Counted from the first letter of the stretch, positions 22,083 through 32,203 are shown. The stretch is DNA of 64,000 bases from Trichococcus alkaliphilus (GCF_003008695.1 NZ_PXZT01000005.1:62001-126000), one strand, 5' to 3'. A program made the numbers and translations. Notes: generated from the sequence alone by a model not told the origin.

Positions 22083-22119
22083 AAAAACTCCGATCACTAA
22101 AATCTAGTAACCGGAGTTT
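22083..22119 (-). terminator. Terminator of the AraC-type gene
   Basis: Hairpin AAACTCCG...CGGAGTTT with additional pairing in the middle, followed on the minus strand by T5. Confidence 0.78.
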
Positions 22120-22135
22120 ATATCAGCAATAATTG

Positions 22136-23362
22136 TTAGATCTCTTCATTTCTCTCCCTATACTGCTTCGGAGTGAAGCCTGTGATACTTTTAAACACTG
22201 AAGTAAAGTAGCTCTGTGATGAAAAGGAAAGGTGGTCGCTTACTTCAGTAATATTCATGTGTCCGTATTTCAATAATATTTTTGCCTCAGCAACCTTTAC
22301 ATTCTTTATGTAATCAACGATAGACACATTGGTTTCTTCCTTAAACTTCAACAATAGGTGATTTTTACTGACTCCCATTTCATCCGCTATATCTTGGATG
22401 ACGATGGCATCACAAACATGATCATTGATGTATTGCATGCAAAAATTCGTGACATGCGAATAGCCTTTGATGTCAACGGTGTTTTTTACTCTTATTGCAA
22501 AATCCAACAGCATCTTATTGACAAACATTTCTACTTGATTAGCTTGATCCATGCTTTCGATTTTTCTTATGTAATAATCCCCTAAGGAAAAAGCTTTTTC
22601 TACATTCAGACCGCCCTGAATCGCAGCTCTGGTAGCAAGTGTGCATAAACAAATGAATTCATTCTTTCTTTGGCGGAGCACGGCTTCTTTTCTGCTTAAG
22701 CCCCCTGCTTGGACATTCGTTTCATATTTTAAAATGCTGATCAACTTTTCTTTGTCCCCGGTTCGTACACTGTCCATTATCCTTTTTTCATAAAGAAAGC
22801 CTTCGTACACATCAATTTCATCGTAAACATTTTCTTCATAAATACGTTCTCTGTTCATGCTGTTCAATTCACTAGGATCATAAAAAGAAGCTTCCGCAAT
22901 GATCATTTCTTTTTGGGAAATGTTGATTTTTTCCCCATTCAAATAATAGTTCAAAAATTCGAGAATCGAGAAAAAATTTGATTTACTGGTAGTCACTAAC
23001 GGCATAATGTATCCCATTTTTTCTTTTACGATAGCTTCATCATTAAAAGCTCTCATCAACTCCGTTTGAATGAACTGCTCGGACCGGCTGCCTAAAAAAA
23101 CATGCCCTAAAAGGACAACTTCTTTCGTTTTTTCCACATAGATACCAGCAATTGTCAGAAAATAATTGTTGATGATGACTTGAGGTTGTTTTTTCTTTCT
23201 GCATTGACTGACGATTGTGTTGATTGCAGAATCATTCAATAATTGTTCTTCTGCATTTTTGTGATCTGTATACGTTATCCTATCCTTATGATCAACGACA
23301 GTAGTCCGGATATGGTGTATTTTGTGGATTGAGGATAAAACATTTTCCCATTGACACTTCAA
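22136..23362 (-). CDS. AraC-family regulator of the glycoside PTS operon
   Basis: A 408-aa protein with a C-terminal AraC/XylS HTH domain (about residues 308-405, two helix-turn-helix units: DIADEMGVSKNHLLLKF and VSDHLSFSSQSYFTSVF). The long N-terminal part is not a cupin and has no recognisable domain; it may sense the substrate or a PTS signal. The start is TTG 23362, seven bases after GGAGG. It lies upstream of EIIC on the same strand, with its own terminator between. Confidence 0.84.
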   Translation of the reverse strand: MKCQWENVLSSIHKIHHIRTTVVDHKDRITYTDHKNAEEQLLNDSAINTIVSQCRKKKQPQVIINNYFLTIAGIYVEKTKEVVLLGHVFLGSRSEQFIQTELMRAFNDEAIVKEKMGYIMPLVTTSKSNFFSILEFLNYYLNGEKINISQKEMIIAEASFYDPSELNSMNRERIYEENVYDEIDVYEGFLYEKRIMDSVRTGDKEKLISILKYETNVQAGGLSRKEAVLRQRKNEFICLCTLATRAAIQGGLNVEKAFSLGDYYIRKIESMDQANQVEMFVNKMLLDFAIRVKNTVDIKGYSHVTNFCMQYINDHVCDAIVIQDIADEMGVSKNHLLLKFKEETNVSIVDYIKNVKVAEAKILLKYGHMNITEVSDHLSFSSQSYFTSVFKSITGFTPKQYRERNEEI

Positions 23363-23623
23363 ATAGATAACCTCCAATCTTTTTCATTTGTATTATTTTA
23401 GATATATTTATAAGGTTGAATACTTCATAAAATTTCATATCGCTATCAGTAAGCTTGCCTCTTAAGCTGCGCTTTCTCGACCCTGGTATGGCATAAGTGT
23501 AGGGTAAATTAATCCTGAATATCAGTATCGAAAGTAAACATCGCATAACAGGAACATTCTCATATTTTCCCGTTTATTATACCTTATCTTGAACATTTCA
23601 ACGAACGCAAAAAATCCACCCAA

Positions 23624-23661
23624 AAACTGGACACTCAAAAATAAGAGTGTCCAGTTTTCTA
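23624..23661 (-). terminator. Terminator of the aldo/keto reductase gene
   Basis: Perfect 14-bp stem AAAACTGGACACTC / GAGTGTCCAGTTTT with an 8-base loop; the minus strand continues with T. The 220 bases between it and the AraC start hold no gene that I can support. Confidence 0.82.
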
Positions 23662-23737
23662 GTGGGGTTTTGTATTATACATCTGCTTCTTTTATTGCAA
23701 TAGGATTGATTATGATTCGGAAATACACAGAACCGTT

Positions 23738-24775
<1,038 letters not shown>

Positions 24776-24796
24776 TCATAAGTTGCAACCCAAAGG

Positions 24797-25696
24797 TTAT
24801 AACTGATTCGTATCTATTTTGCTGATGATCTGCAAAAATTCTTTGACATCACTGGATGGATTGTTTGAATGCAGGATGCCCATCGGAATGCTATGGTTCC
24901 ATTTAATCGGAATGATTTTCAGCAAGGGATGGACATTTTTCCATTCATCCACAACGATCATGACCGAATTGTTGTTTTCACATTTATTGAATACATCTAC
25001 ATTGAAAAATGGGAAATCCTCAATTTTGACAGTTGGGTAGTTTTCCGATAAATCGGCCCTCACTTGATCAAAAGCACTCATGTAGCCTTGTCTAACGAGC
25101 ATGACTGTTTCATCAAATAAATCTTCGCTCATGATTTCATTTTTTGAAGCCAACCGATGATTGAACGAGACGGCTGCGCATAAGGGTGTATCATATAATT
25201 TCAAAGCCGCGCAATTCCTTTCGTCCAGGAGGTTACCGCTGTATATGCCGACAACCAAATCAATATTTCTTCCGAAATGATTCATGATTTCCCGCGCGTT
25301 CTCAGGATTGTTCTCAAACGAAACCAGTTCAAATTTCAAATTTGGATTCTGTTGGAGGATTTGCGGCCATAGACTTACCAAAAACTGGACCGGCGTCGTC
25401 AATGAAGTCCCGATCCTCAGTACTTGTTTGGGCTCAGCCAACATTTTTTCCGCTCTGGCAATCGAATCTTTCGCATACTGAATGATGTATTTTGCGTCCC
25501 GATAGAGGGATTCCCCTGCCGGAGTCAATTGGACGCCTCGAGGAGTTCTGATAAACAAGTCAAATCCCAGACTGTTTTCCAGAAGATTGATCTGCTTCAT
25601 GACGGCGTTAGGCGACACATACAGTCGGTCTGAAGCTTTGTTGAAACTGCCGGAATCGGCCACGGTTATAAATGTTTCCAATTGATGATTGTACAT
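24797..25696 (-). CDS. LysR-family transcriptional regulator
   Basis: A 299-aa regulator with N-terminal winged HTH (residues 1-60, SGSFNKASDRLYVSPNAVMK) and a type-2 periplasmic-binding-like effector domain (about 90-295). GGAGG precedes the ATG. It lies about 90 bases upstream of the aldo/keto reductase on the same strand, so it may control that gene or itself; its effector is unknown. Confidence 0.87.
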   Translation of the reverse strand: MYNHQLETFITVADSGSFNKASDRLYVSPNAVMKQINLLENSLGFDLFIRTPRGVQLTPAGESLYRDAKYIIQYAKDSIARAEKMLAEPKQVLRIGTSLTTPVQFLVSLWPQILQQNPNLKFELVSFENNPENAREIMNHFGRNIDLVVGIYSGNLLDERNCAALKLYDTPLCAAVSFNHRLASKNEIMSEDLFDETVMLVRQGYMSAFDQVRADLSENYPTVKIEDFPFFNVDVFNKCENNNSVMIVVDEWKNVHPLLKIIPIKWNHSIPMGILHSNNPSSDVKEFLQIISKIDTNQL

Positions 25697-25805
25697 GTAA
25701 TTTAGCCTCCAAAACGTTTCCGCTCAGCATTACCTGTGAGAGAAGTCTTCTGGTTACTATCTTACCAAAAAATCATACAAATCAGGGATTAAATTGTTCC
25801 AAACT

Positions 25806-25848
25806 AAATAGAGCCAAAACCTCTAACGAGAGGCTTTCAGCTCTATTT
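25806..25848 (-). terminator. Terminator of the FabK-like operon
   Basis: Nested hairpin: outer arms AAATAGAGC/GCTCTATTT and inner CCTCT/AGAGG around AACG. The loop-and-stem layout is unusual for a simple terminator and lacks a strong T-run, but it lies just past the last gene of the operon. Confidence 0.55.
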
Positions 25849-25867
25849 CTCGATATCCAGTTCCTAT

Positions 25868-26803
25868 TCAATTTGCAATTCTCAGATTTGCCAAAACAGC
25901 CTCAGCTTCGGCAAACAGCTCCTGGATGATTTGTTTGGCAGGACGGATGTTTGCGATCATACCGGCGATTTCGCCGGCCATGCAGGAACCCGTCACGGTA
26001 TCGCCGGCATAGACTGCCCGGGCCAATGATCCGACCGTCAGTTTCTCCAACTGTTCATGGGAAGCATTCGCTGCTTCCAAGGCAGCATATTGCTCCAGCA
26101 TCGGATTGCGGAGTGAACGCACCGGTTCTTTGGCTTTGCGGCCAGTCACGATTGTCGCTGTGTCATTTGCCTCGAGCAGGAATTGTTTGTAGCTATCCGA
26201 AATCGGGCATTCTTCCGCGGAAAGGAATAAGGTGCCGACTTGTATGCCTTGCGCACCTAAGGCAACCATCGCGACCACCGAGCGACCGTCCCCGACTCCG
26301 CCCGCTCCCAAAACGGGAATGGCGACGGCATCGACAACTTGGGGCAACAGGGATAAGGATGCTGTCTGGCCGATGTGTCCGCCGGCTTCCTGTCCTTCGG
26401 CAATGACTGCATCGGCCCCTGCCGCCTCCATTTTTATCGCATGTTTGACCGAGGCGATGACGGTGATCACCTTAATGCCCGCTTCTTTGAAAAGCGGCAT
26501 ATATTTCTTTGGGGAACCAGCTCCTGTCGTCACAACCGCAACCCCTTCTTCAATGATGACTTGCACAAGCTCATCACAGTTTGGCATCTGCAGCATCAGA
26601 TTTACTCCGAACGGTTTGTTTGTGAATGCGCGCGTCAGGCGAATCTCTTCGCGAAGCTGTTCAGCGGTCATACCGCACGAAGCGATGATGCCCAAGCCCC
26701 CTGCTTCCGAAACGGGACCCACAAGTTTATGTGTGGAGATTTTTGCCATTGCCCCTTGCAGAATGGGATATTTGATACCTAATAGTTGCGCCACTTTTGT
26801 CAT
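25868..26803 (-). CDS. FabK/nitronate-monooxygenase-family enoyl reductase
   Basis: A 311-aa FMN-dependent TIM-barrel protein. FabK-type signals are seen: ILQGAMAKIS at the start, GVNLMLQMPN, AEGQEAGGHIG and the phosphate-binding PVLGAGGVGDGRSV, GAQGIQVGTLFL. In FabK these reduce enoyl-ACP with NADH; nitronate monooxygenases share the fold. Its place at the end of an operon with ligase, thiolase, hydratases and ketoreductase favours an enoyl-thioester reductase. It lies 105 bases after the ketoreductase with a good site (GGAGGG). Confidence 0.85.
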   Translation of the reverse strand: MTKVAQLLGIKYPILQGAMAKISTHKLVGPVSEAGGLGIIASCGMTAEQLREEIRLTRAFTNKPFGVNLMLQMPNCDELVQVIIEEGVAVVTTGAGSPKKYMPLFKEAGIKVITVIASVKHAIKMEAAGADAVIAEGQEAGGHIGQTASLSLLPQVVDAVAIPVLGAGGVGDGRSVVAMVALGAQGIQVGTLFLSAEECPISDSYKQFLLEANDTATIVTGRKAKEPVRSLRNPMLEQYAALEAANASHEQLEKLTVGSLARAVYAGDTVTGSCMAGEIAGMIANIRPAKQIIQELFAEAEAVLANLRIAN

Positions 26804-26908
26804 TGTTCATTACCCTCCGTAGTTTGCATCATTTCAAGATTCGTTGCTGCCACTGCAAAGAGAACCAGAAAAGTGCTCCCTCCCCGGTCCCTCTCCTTCA
26901 CCATTGCT

Positions 26909-27691
26909 TCAAATAACATATTCGGACCGTTCCGGCCGGTGATAGGTCCAAACTTGATCGCCGTTGATCCCGAACACAGTTCCCGTGGGCGTCTTTGGCG
27001 AATCAATCAATTGGATTATCCGGGATGCAACTTGCTCGCTCGAACCAATCCGCCAATAATCAGGGAAAGATTCTCCCTTCCTGGCACAAGCTTCCTCAAC
27101 CCGCTTGATGGCCGGAATCGTCATGTCGGTTTTTGCGGCTGGCGAAATAGCATTGACCTGGATGTTGAAGCGTTTGACTTCCTCCGCCAAAGCATAGGTG
27201 AAGCCGATCACAGCCGCTTTGCTGGCGCTGTAATTCGTTTGCCCAAAGACGCCGTACATGCCGGCGGTCGAAGTCATGGAATAGATAAAACCGGGTTCCG
27301 GCTGCTTCATCATCTGCTGCACCACAGGTTGGGTGGCGTTGTATAGGCTATTGATGTTGGTGTCCGTGACTTGATCCCAATTGTCCTCGCTCATCTTGTA
27401 AAATTGCCCGTCGGCACAAATGCCTGCATTGTTGATCAGAATATCTAGCCTGTCAAATTTCTCAACAATGTCCTGGACCAACTGTTGGCAGTTCTTGCGG
27501 TTGCGGACATCACAGCACTTTGCCCAAAGCTGATCTTTGTATTGGATCAAATCCGCCTCCGCTTGTTCGATACTTACCATCGTCTTCGAGGTGATGACGA
27601 CATGGTCGCCCGCGCTCAGAAAAGCTTTTGCCAAGGCAAAGCCGATCCCTCTTGTCCCGCCGGTTATCAATACGATTCTATCTGCCAACAC
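26909..27691 (-). CDS. FabG-like 3-oxoacyl reductase (SDR)
   Basis: About 260 aa: cofactor motif TGGTRGIG, NNAG, catalytic Ser in MTSTAGM, YSASK. Most similar in layout to FabG/PhaB-type 3-ketoacyl-ACP/CoA reductases. The start is uncertain: GTG 27691 and TTG 27688 both follow GGGAAGG, and the gene overlaps the end of the upstream hydratase by about a dozen bases. It should provide the ketoreduction step of the elongation cycle encoded here. Confidence 0.83.
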   Translation of the reverse strand: MLADRIVLITGGTRGIGFALAKAFLSAGDHVVITSKTMVSIEQAEADLIQYKDQLWAKCCDVRNRKNCQQLVQDIVEKFDRLDILINNAGICADGQFYKMSEDNWDQVTDTNINSLYNATQPVVQQMMKQPEPGFIYSMTSTAGMYGVFGQTNYSASKAAVIGFTYALAEEVKRFNIQVNAISPAAKTDMTIPAIKRVEEACARKGESFPDYWRIGSSEQVASRIIQLIDSPKTPTGTVFGINGDQVWTYHRPERSEYVI

Positions 27692-27980
27692 AAACACCCT
27701 TCCCGATGCATTCGTTCTCCCGCCAAACCTCAAATTCACCTTCCTGAAGAAATTTTACCTGGGCACGTTCGCCCACAAATAAAGGCTTCAGGAACTTGTA
27801 GTCATATTTGGTGATGGCTTTATAATCCCAGTGGGCTGATAATATCGCCTCGACTTTGGCCATTATCAAAATGCCGAACACCAAGCCTGTGTCATGGATC
27901 GGATTGGCATCCCTTGAAATTGTTTTGTAAGCCTGCAGTTCCGTTCGAGAGAAAAGCAAGCTGTTCGCTCCTGATGTCAT
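27678..27980 (-). CDS. MaoC-like (R)-hydratase, catalytic half
   Basis: A 100-aa single hot-dog protein. ISRDANPIHD is the hydratase-2 motif with catalytic Asp and His. It starts at an ATG that overlaps the stop of the preceding gene (ATGA). The paired arrangement, with one catalytic and one non-catalytic hot-dog half, is like mycobacterial HadA/HadB or archaeal MaoC heterodimers. It probably hydrates or dehydrates 3-hydroxyacyl/enoyl thioesters. Confidence 0.78.
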   Translation of the reverse strand: MTSGANSLLFSRTELQAYKTISRDANPIHDTGLVFGILIMAKVEAILSAHWDYKAITKYDYKFLKPLFVGERAQVKFLQEGEFEVWRENECIGKGVCVGR

Positions 27981-28324
27981 ATGGGTTCCTCCACCAGCAA
28001 AGTGGTCGCGCACGTCGCAACCACTGCGTTTTCTTCCTTGATGACCAACGTGTACGTCCAGCAAGCTTTCCCGGGTTTAAAAGGCGCTTTATCGGTAAGG
28101 CTCAATGAAATGACATACGTCTGATGGAAGCCGAGTTCGCGGCAACTGCTGAAAGCTTGCCTCATCAGTATCGGCGTTTGGTCGGCCAATTCCGGCAAGT
28201 CGAATTCCTGCCATAAGGTCGCCAAATAGCTGAGGCTTATTTTGCTGCCCAAAGCTGGATCGACGAGCTGATTGTACGCGCGGATATCCGCCTCGGAAAA
28301 ACGAATGGTTTTACTGTTCTCCAT
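27977..28324 (-). CDS. MaoC-like hot-dog protein, non-catalytic half
   Basis: A 115-aa protein that begins MENSKTIRFSEADIRAYNQLVDPAL, like the N-terminal half of (R)-specific hydratases, but the catalytic Asp-x-x-x-x-His pair is not seen. I infer that it forms a heterodimer with the next gene, as in HadA/HadB. ATG 28324 is chosen over TTG 28327. Overlaps the thiolase stop by 14 bases. Confidence 0.68.
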   Translation of the reverse strand: MENSKTIRFSEADIRAYNQLVDPALGSKISLSYLATLWQEFDLPELADQTPILMRQAFSSCRELGFHQTYVISLSLTDKAPFKPGKACWTYTLVIKEENAVVATCATTLLVEEPI

Positions 28325-29495
28325 CAATAGGGTCTGCCTTTCTGATGAGCATGGCCGCGCCTTGGCCCCCGCCTACACACATCGTGACGATGCCGAATCG
28401 ATTACTTTCATTCCTGTTCAATTCCGTCAGCAGCCTTGTGACCAGGATAGCCCCTGTCGCACCGTAAGGATGACCGAACGCAGTCGCACCGCCGGAAGGG
28501 TTGATTTTTTCGATCGGAAAATTGCCCAACTTGATGCAAGCCAAAGCCTGCACCGCAAAAGCTTCGTTCAGCTCAATCACGTCAATGTCCTCGAGCGTTA
28601 ATGCTTGGCGTGCCAAAAGCTTTTCAACCGCAGGGACAGGACCTAACCCAAAATCATTGGGATCAACCCCTACCGCAACCGCATCAATCACTTGCGCAAT
28701 CGGCGTCAAATGATAAAGCCGGCAGGCGCGTTCCGATGCCAGAATCGTGAAGCTTGCCCCATCATTGACAGGACAACAATTCCCGGCTGTTATCGTGCCG
28801 TTTGCCTTAAAGACCGGCTTCAACCGATTCAGACTTTCCATACTGCTCCGGCTTCTCGGGCATTCATCCTCGCTCAGCTGGAGCTCGTCAGTGATCCGAA
28901 AAGGTGTGATTTCCGAATCAATGACGCCAGCGAGTTTGGAGGCTTGATACTTCAATTGGCTTTGAAGCGCGAATTCATCCTGCTGCTGGCGGGAGATACC
29001 ATACCTGTCAGCGAGTTCCTCAGCTGCAACTCCCATATCCGGATCGCCATATTCGCTGGTGGACAAGGGCTGGCGTGTCAATATTCGAGGCGCTTGCATG
29101 CCATACAGGGATTTAGGCCGCTCAATCTGCCATGGTGCGCGGCTACTGCTTTCCACACCGCCACAAATCATGACTTCGCCGTAGCCTGACATTATTTTCA
29201 TGTGTCCGATGGCGATTGCTTCAAGACCGGATGCGCATTGACGGTCAACCGTAACCGCAGGCGTCTCCACCGGCAAACCCGCTTTTAAGGCGACGCGTCT
29301 GGCGACATTACCACCCCCGCCGATCACATTCCCGACAATGACTTCATCAATATGCTCGTTTAGGCCCGGATGATTGGCCAGCATTGTTTTCATCAAGAAT
29401 CCGCCTAGCTCTTCCAGACTGACCTCGCTGTACATCCCGCCGTACTTTCCGATAGGCAAACGTGCAGCCTCCACAATATAAACCTTAGATGACAC
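28311..29495 (-). CDS. Thiolase (acetyl-CoA acyltransferase)
   Basis: A 394-aa thiolase. The nucleophilic Cys sits in DRQCASGLEAI (near residue 87), the catalytic His in GHPYGATGA and the second Cys in MCVGGGQG. NEAFAVQ is also present. It may condense acyl-CoA with acetyl-CoA or cleave 3-ketoacyl-CoA. The start is GTG, overlapping the ligase stop by 11 bases. It is comparable to yhfS next to bioY/yhfT in Bacillus. Confidence 0.92.
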   Translation of the reverse strand: MSSKVYIVEAARLPIGKYGGMYSEVSLEELGGFLMKTMLANHPGLNEHIDEVIVGNVIGGGGNVARRVALKAGLPVETPAVTVDRQCASGLEAIAIGHMKIMSGYGEVMICGGVESSSRAPWQIERPKSLYGMQAPRILTRQPLSTSEYGDPDMGVAAEELADRYGISRQQQDEFALQSQLKYQASKLAGVIDSEITPFRITDELQLSEDECPRSRSSMESLNRLKPVFKANGTITAGNCCPVNDGASFTILASERACRLYHLTPIAQVIDAVAVGVDPNDFGLGPVPAVEKLLARQALTLEDIDVIELNEAFAVQALACIKLGNFPIEKINPSGGATAFGHPYGATGAILVTRLLTELNRNESNRFGIVTMCVGGGQGAAMLIRKADPIDGEQ

Positions 29496-30882
29496 TGTGC
29501 TCGCGCTCCTTTGCTAAATCATGCAGTAATTGTTTCCTTGATACTTTGCCGTTGCTTTGTTTCGATATTTCTTCGACAGCGAAAAGGTGATCGATTTTTG
29601 CAGTCCGGGACATCCGGGACAACAGATAAGTATTGATTTCGGCCAAGCTCATTTCTTGATTTTGATTGGACCAAACAATGACGGCTCCGATTTTTTCATT
29701 GTAATGTGCATCCGGAATCCCAAGGACGACGATTTCAGCAACAGCCGTCAGCTTTAATAGATGCCGCTCAAATTCCAGGGGATAGAATTTCTCGCCGCCT
29801 CGATTGATACAATCATCTTTCCGGCCATAGTATTCAAGCGTATCCCCTGCCACTTTGCCCAGATCACCGGTAGAAACGCATGCGACAGTGGTTAAGTGAT
29901 CCTCGCCATTGCGGTGGTAACCGGCAAAATTCAAAGGGCTGCGGACATGTATTTCGCCAACGCCTTCAGCATTGGGCTGATCAATGACTATCTCAACGCC
30001 GGGGAACAGCTTGCCGACACTATTGTCGGCAGGAATGCCCTGCACGGTTTCCATCGAGATGTAGCTTGTTTCCGATGAGCCATAGAATTCATATAGCTGC
30101 ACATTCGGGCAATAGCGGTACAGCTTCCTGCGGATGTCCACATTCAGCTTTGCTCCTGATGAAATGATCGTATACTTTTCCGTCAACACCTCGTTTTGAG
30201 CCTCCAGCTTGGAGATGAGCGCGTGGATCATCGTCGGCACAAGGTAACAGGTCAGCGACTCCGTTTGCTTGACCAGGTCGATCAGACGTTTTGTGGAAAA
30301 ATGCTGATTCAGGATGAAGGTCTGCCCAAAATAGAGCGTCTGCATCAGCGTGTACAGACTCAACGAATAGTGCATCGAGCCAAAAACCGTGGCGCTTTGA
30401 TTGGTGGACTGGCAGATCAATTCATTGGTCCCCTCAAAACTCTTGACCCAGGATTGGTGGGTTCTGCGGTAACCCTTCGGCTGCCCGGTCGTTCCTGATG
30501 TAAAGCCGATAAACGCCAGATCACTCGGCGAAGCATATTCATCAGAATCAAACGGACCGGCAACTTTTTGGGAAATGGTACGGATATCCGTCAACACCAA
30601 CGGAGCCTCGAACTGAGCCAAGATGTCCTGCAGTCCCTTACCGGAAAGACCGGCATTCACAGGCACCGCAACTTTGTCCGCCCTGATCAATGCCAAAAAA
30701 TTGATCAGCTGATCAATGGCATTTGACATCGGTGCCAGGATTACTTTTTGAGGAAGCGTCGCTAAAACCTTTGCCCGTTCCTGAACGCGCTGCTCCAATT
30801 CCTGGTAGGTCACCGATTCTTTCCCATCACTTATCGCTGTCTGCATAGCATTTTTTGCATGCCAATCATCTATACGCTTCAT
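29485..30882 (-). CDS. Acyl-CoA ligase (adenylate-forming enzyme)
   Basis: A 465-aa ANL-superfamily ligase, short compared with FadD (about 550). The P-loop FTSGTTGQPKG (near residue 130), YGSSETSY, TGDLGK and the C-terminal SNGKVSRKQ with the catalytic Lys are present. It activates a carboxylic acid as AMP ester, then CoA (or ACP) thioester. It lies 22 bases after bioY, in the same place as yhfT in Bacillus subtilis, suggesting a pimelate-like or other short-chain acid as substrate. Confidence 0.87.
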   Translation of the reverse strand: MKRIDDWHAKNAMQTAISDGKESVTYQELEQRVQERAKVLATLPQKVILAPMSNAIDQLINFLALIRADKVAVPVNAGLSGKGLQDILAQFEAPLVLTDIRTISQKVAGPFDSDEYASPSDLAFIGFTSGTTGQPKGYRRTHQSWVKSFEGTNELICQSTNQSATVFGSMHYSLSLYTLMQTLYFGQTFILNQHFSTKRLIDLVKQTESLTCYLVPTMIHALISKLEAQNEVLTEKYTIISSGAKLNVDIRRKLYRYCPNVQLYEFYGSSETSYISMETVQGIPADNSVGKLFPGVEIVIDQPNAEGVGEIHVRSPLNFAGYHRNGEDHLTTVACVSTGDLGKVAGDTLEYYGRKDDCINRGGEKFYPLEFERHLLKLTAVAEIVVLGIPDAHYNEKIGAVIVWSNQNQEMSLAEINTYLLSRMSRTAKIDHLFAVEEISKQSNGKVSRKQLLHDLAKEREHSVI

Positions 30883-30904
30883 CGTCGCACCTGCCTAAAT
30901 CAAT

Positions 30905-31453
30905 TTATGCTAAATTTAAGGAAATCAGACTGTAGCGTTTTTTGAGGCGCAAGGTGATCCAAGCGGCTAAAATTGCTTTAACCGTATCCAGAGGAACAAA
31001 GGCCAACGTCATCTTCAATCCATTTAACCACGAGTTGCCCATGTAATACGCCATGGAAAAACTGCCGAAGAAATCAATCAGCAAAGCCCCTCCGACGATA
31101 AAAATAAGCACGGCTTTGGCAAAAGTAAGGTTTTCCCAATTCTTCTCAAGCAAGTAGCCGATCACAAGTGGTGCCAATACGTATCCAACCAAAAACCCGC
31201 CGCTTGCGCTGGCGAATATGGCAATACCGCCCCGTCCGCCTGATAAAACCGGAAAACCAACCGCTACCATCAGCAGAAAAACAATTACAGCCAGGGGGCC
31301 GTATTTCTTGCCAAGCAGCCCGCCCGCGAGCATCATCATCATATTTTGCAGAACAATTGGAACCGGCAAACCGGGCAGCGGAATCGTCAATACCCCCGAC
31401 ACAATCATCAAAGCCACCATCATTGTTACCCTAGTCAAAACTTTTGTCTTCAT
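30905..31453 (-). CDS. bioY: Biotin transporter BioY (ECF S-component)
   Basis: A 182-aa membrane protein with about six hydrophobic segments. It binds biotin and docks to the shared ECF energy-coupling module. The family motif is SGGRGGIAIFASASGGFLVGY. The start is ATG 31453, spaced well from GGAGGAG; a GTG immediately before it is too close. First gene of a BirA-type-operator operon with acyl-chain genes. Confidence 0.9.
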   Translation of the reverse strand: MKTKVLTRVTMMVALMIVSGVLTIPLPGLPVPIVLQNMMMMLAGGLLGKKYGPLAVIVFLLMVAVGFPVLSGGRGGIAIFASASGGFLVGYVLAPLVIGYLLEKNWENLTFAKAVLIFIVGGALLIDFFGSFSMAYYMGNSWLNGLKMTLAFVPLDTVKAILAAWITLRLKKRYSLISLNLA

Positions 31454-31484
31454 CACTAAACTCCTCCTGTATCTATCATTTCGA

Positions 31485-31515
31485 TTGTTACCCTATAAAT
31501 AATTACGGTTTACAA
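31485..31515. promoter_or_regulatory. BirA (biotin repressor) operator-like inverted repeat
   Basis: TTGTTACCC, 13 bases, GGTTTACAA. The BirA consensus is TTGTTAACC-N14-16-GGTTAACAA, so each half deviates at one position. It overlaps the promoter area immediately upstream of bioY, which is the expected location. This links the whole acyl-chain operon to biotin status. Confidence 0.68.
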
Positions 31516-31590
31516 ACAACATGATAACCCATTTCTTTTTATCCCGCAACGCCCTTTTTGACGATTCTTGCATGCATCCAAAAAAGAACA

Positions 31591-31648
31591 CACCAAAAAC
31601 AGCAGCAAGGAATCCATCGTCGTGGTTTCCTTGCTGCTGTTTTTGGTG
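31591..31648 (-). terminator. Strong bidirectional terminator
   Basis: Twenty-two-bp perfect arms (CACCAAAAACAGCAGCAAGG..., loop about 14 bases). It follows the MazG-like gene on the minus strand and would also insulate the bioY promoter. Confidence 0.83.
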
Positions 31649-31732
31649 GAGAGATGCGGGAAATATCGAACCAACTTCCGTTGGTCCTGACATCCCAATT
31701 CAAATATTTATGCATGCAACCATTAATTGCGC

Positions 31733-32059
31733 CTAGAGCTCAAATCGCTTTTCGGTTGAGCTCAAAAAATTCTCGAGCGCTTCCTCGCTGTCGATGCCCA
31801 TCCGGTCCGCCAGCACCATCAGCCACCAGATGCTTTCGCCGATTTTGTGCTCCAAACCGGCTTCGTTCGACTCGCCTGCCGGCCAACGTCCTTGCTGCGC
31901 CATGGTCAAGCGCCCAACCAAGCCAGCATCGGTCAAAAACGCCAACGCATCCTCTTCCACGGACCATTCACTACCGTGGTGCTTCTTTTCCAACGTGCGG
32001 TAGTGCTCGCGGATTTTTTTGGATCTTTCTGCTGCTTGTTTGATTGTCAGATTGTCCAT
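31733..32059 (-). CDS. MazG-like nucleotide pyrophosphohydrolase, copy A
   Basis: A 108-aa all-helical protein. HKIGESIWWLMVLADRMGID carries the acidic E-x-x-(x)-W...D residues that usually bind Mg in MazG-like proteins; they clean up or hydrolyse nucleoside triphosphates. GAAGGGG precedes ATG 32059; an upstream TTG is not used. A second copy, internally deleted and frameshifted, is found at 37270, so the AT-rich defence operon lies between the two. Confidence 0.7.
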   Translation of the reverse strand: MDNLTIKQAAERSKKIREHYRTLEKKHHGSEWSVEEDALAFLTDAGLVGRLTMAQQGRWPAGESNEAGLEHKIGESIWWLMVLADRMGIDSEEALENFLSSTEKRFEL

Positions 32060-32203
32060 TTTGTGCCCCTTCAATTCATATCATGGATTGTCAATTTATT
32101 TTTATTTGTATTTATACTAATAGTTTCCTCGTCATTATTTTATTCAATGATAATTTACAAGGTATTTGTTCATTCTAATTCAACATGACTGAATTATATT
32201 TTC

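Noticed and set aside
23292-23546. Minus-strand frame of 84 codons overlapping the AraC start
   Set aside because: Different frame from the AraC gene, overlaps its start and ribosome site, no motif.
23624-23661. Hairpin ACTGGACACTC as end of an IS3-type element
   Set aside because: No transposase or second end nearby; position right after a gene and T-run fit a terminator.
26232-26822. Plus-strand frame of about 196 codons opposite the FabK-like gene
   Set aside because: Pro/Ser/Cys-rich antisense shadow without family motifs.
31493-31693. Short minus-strand frames over the terminator and BirA site
   Set aside because: They traverse a perfect 22-bp terminator stem and an operator; composition is not protein-like.
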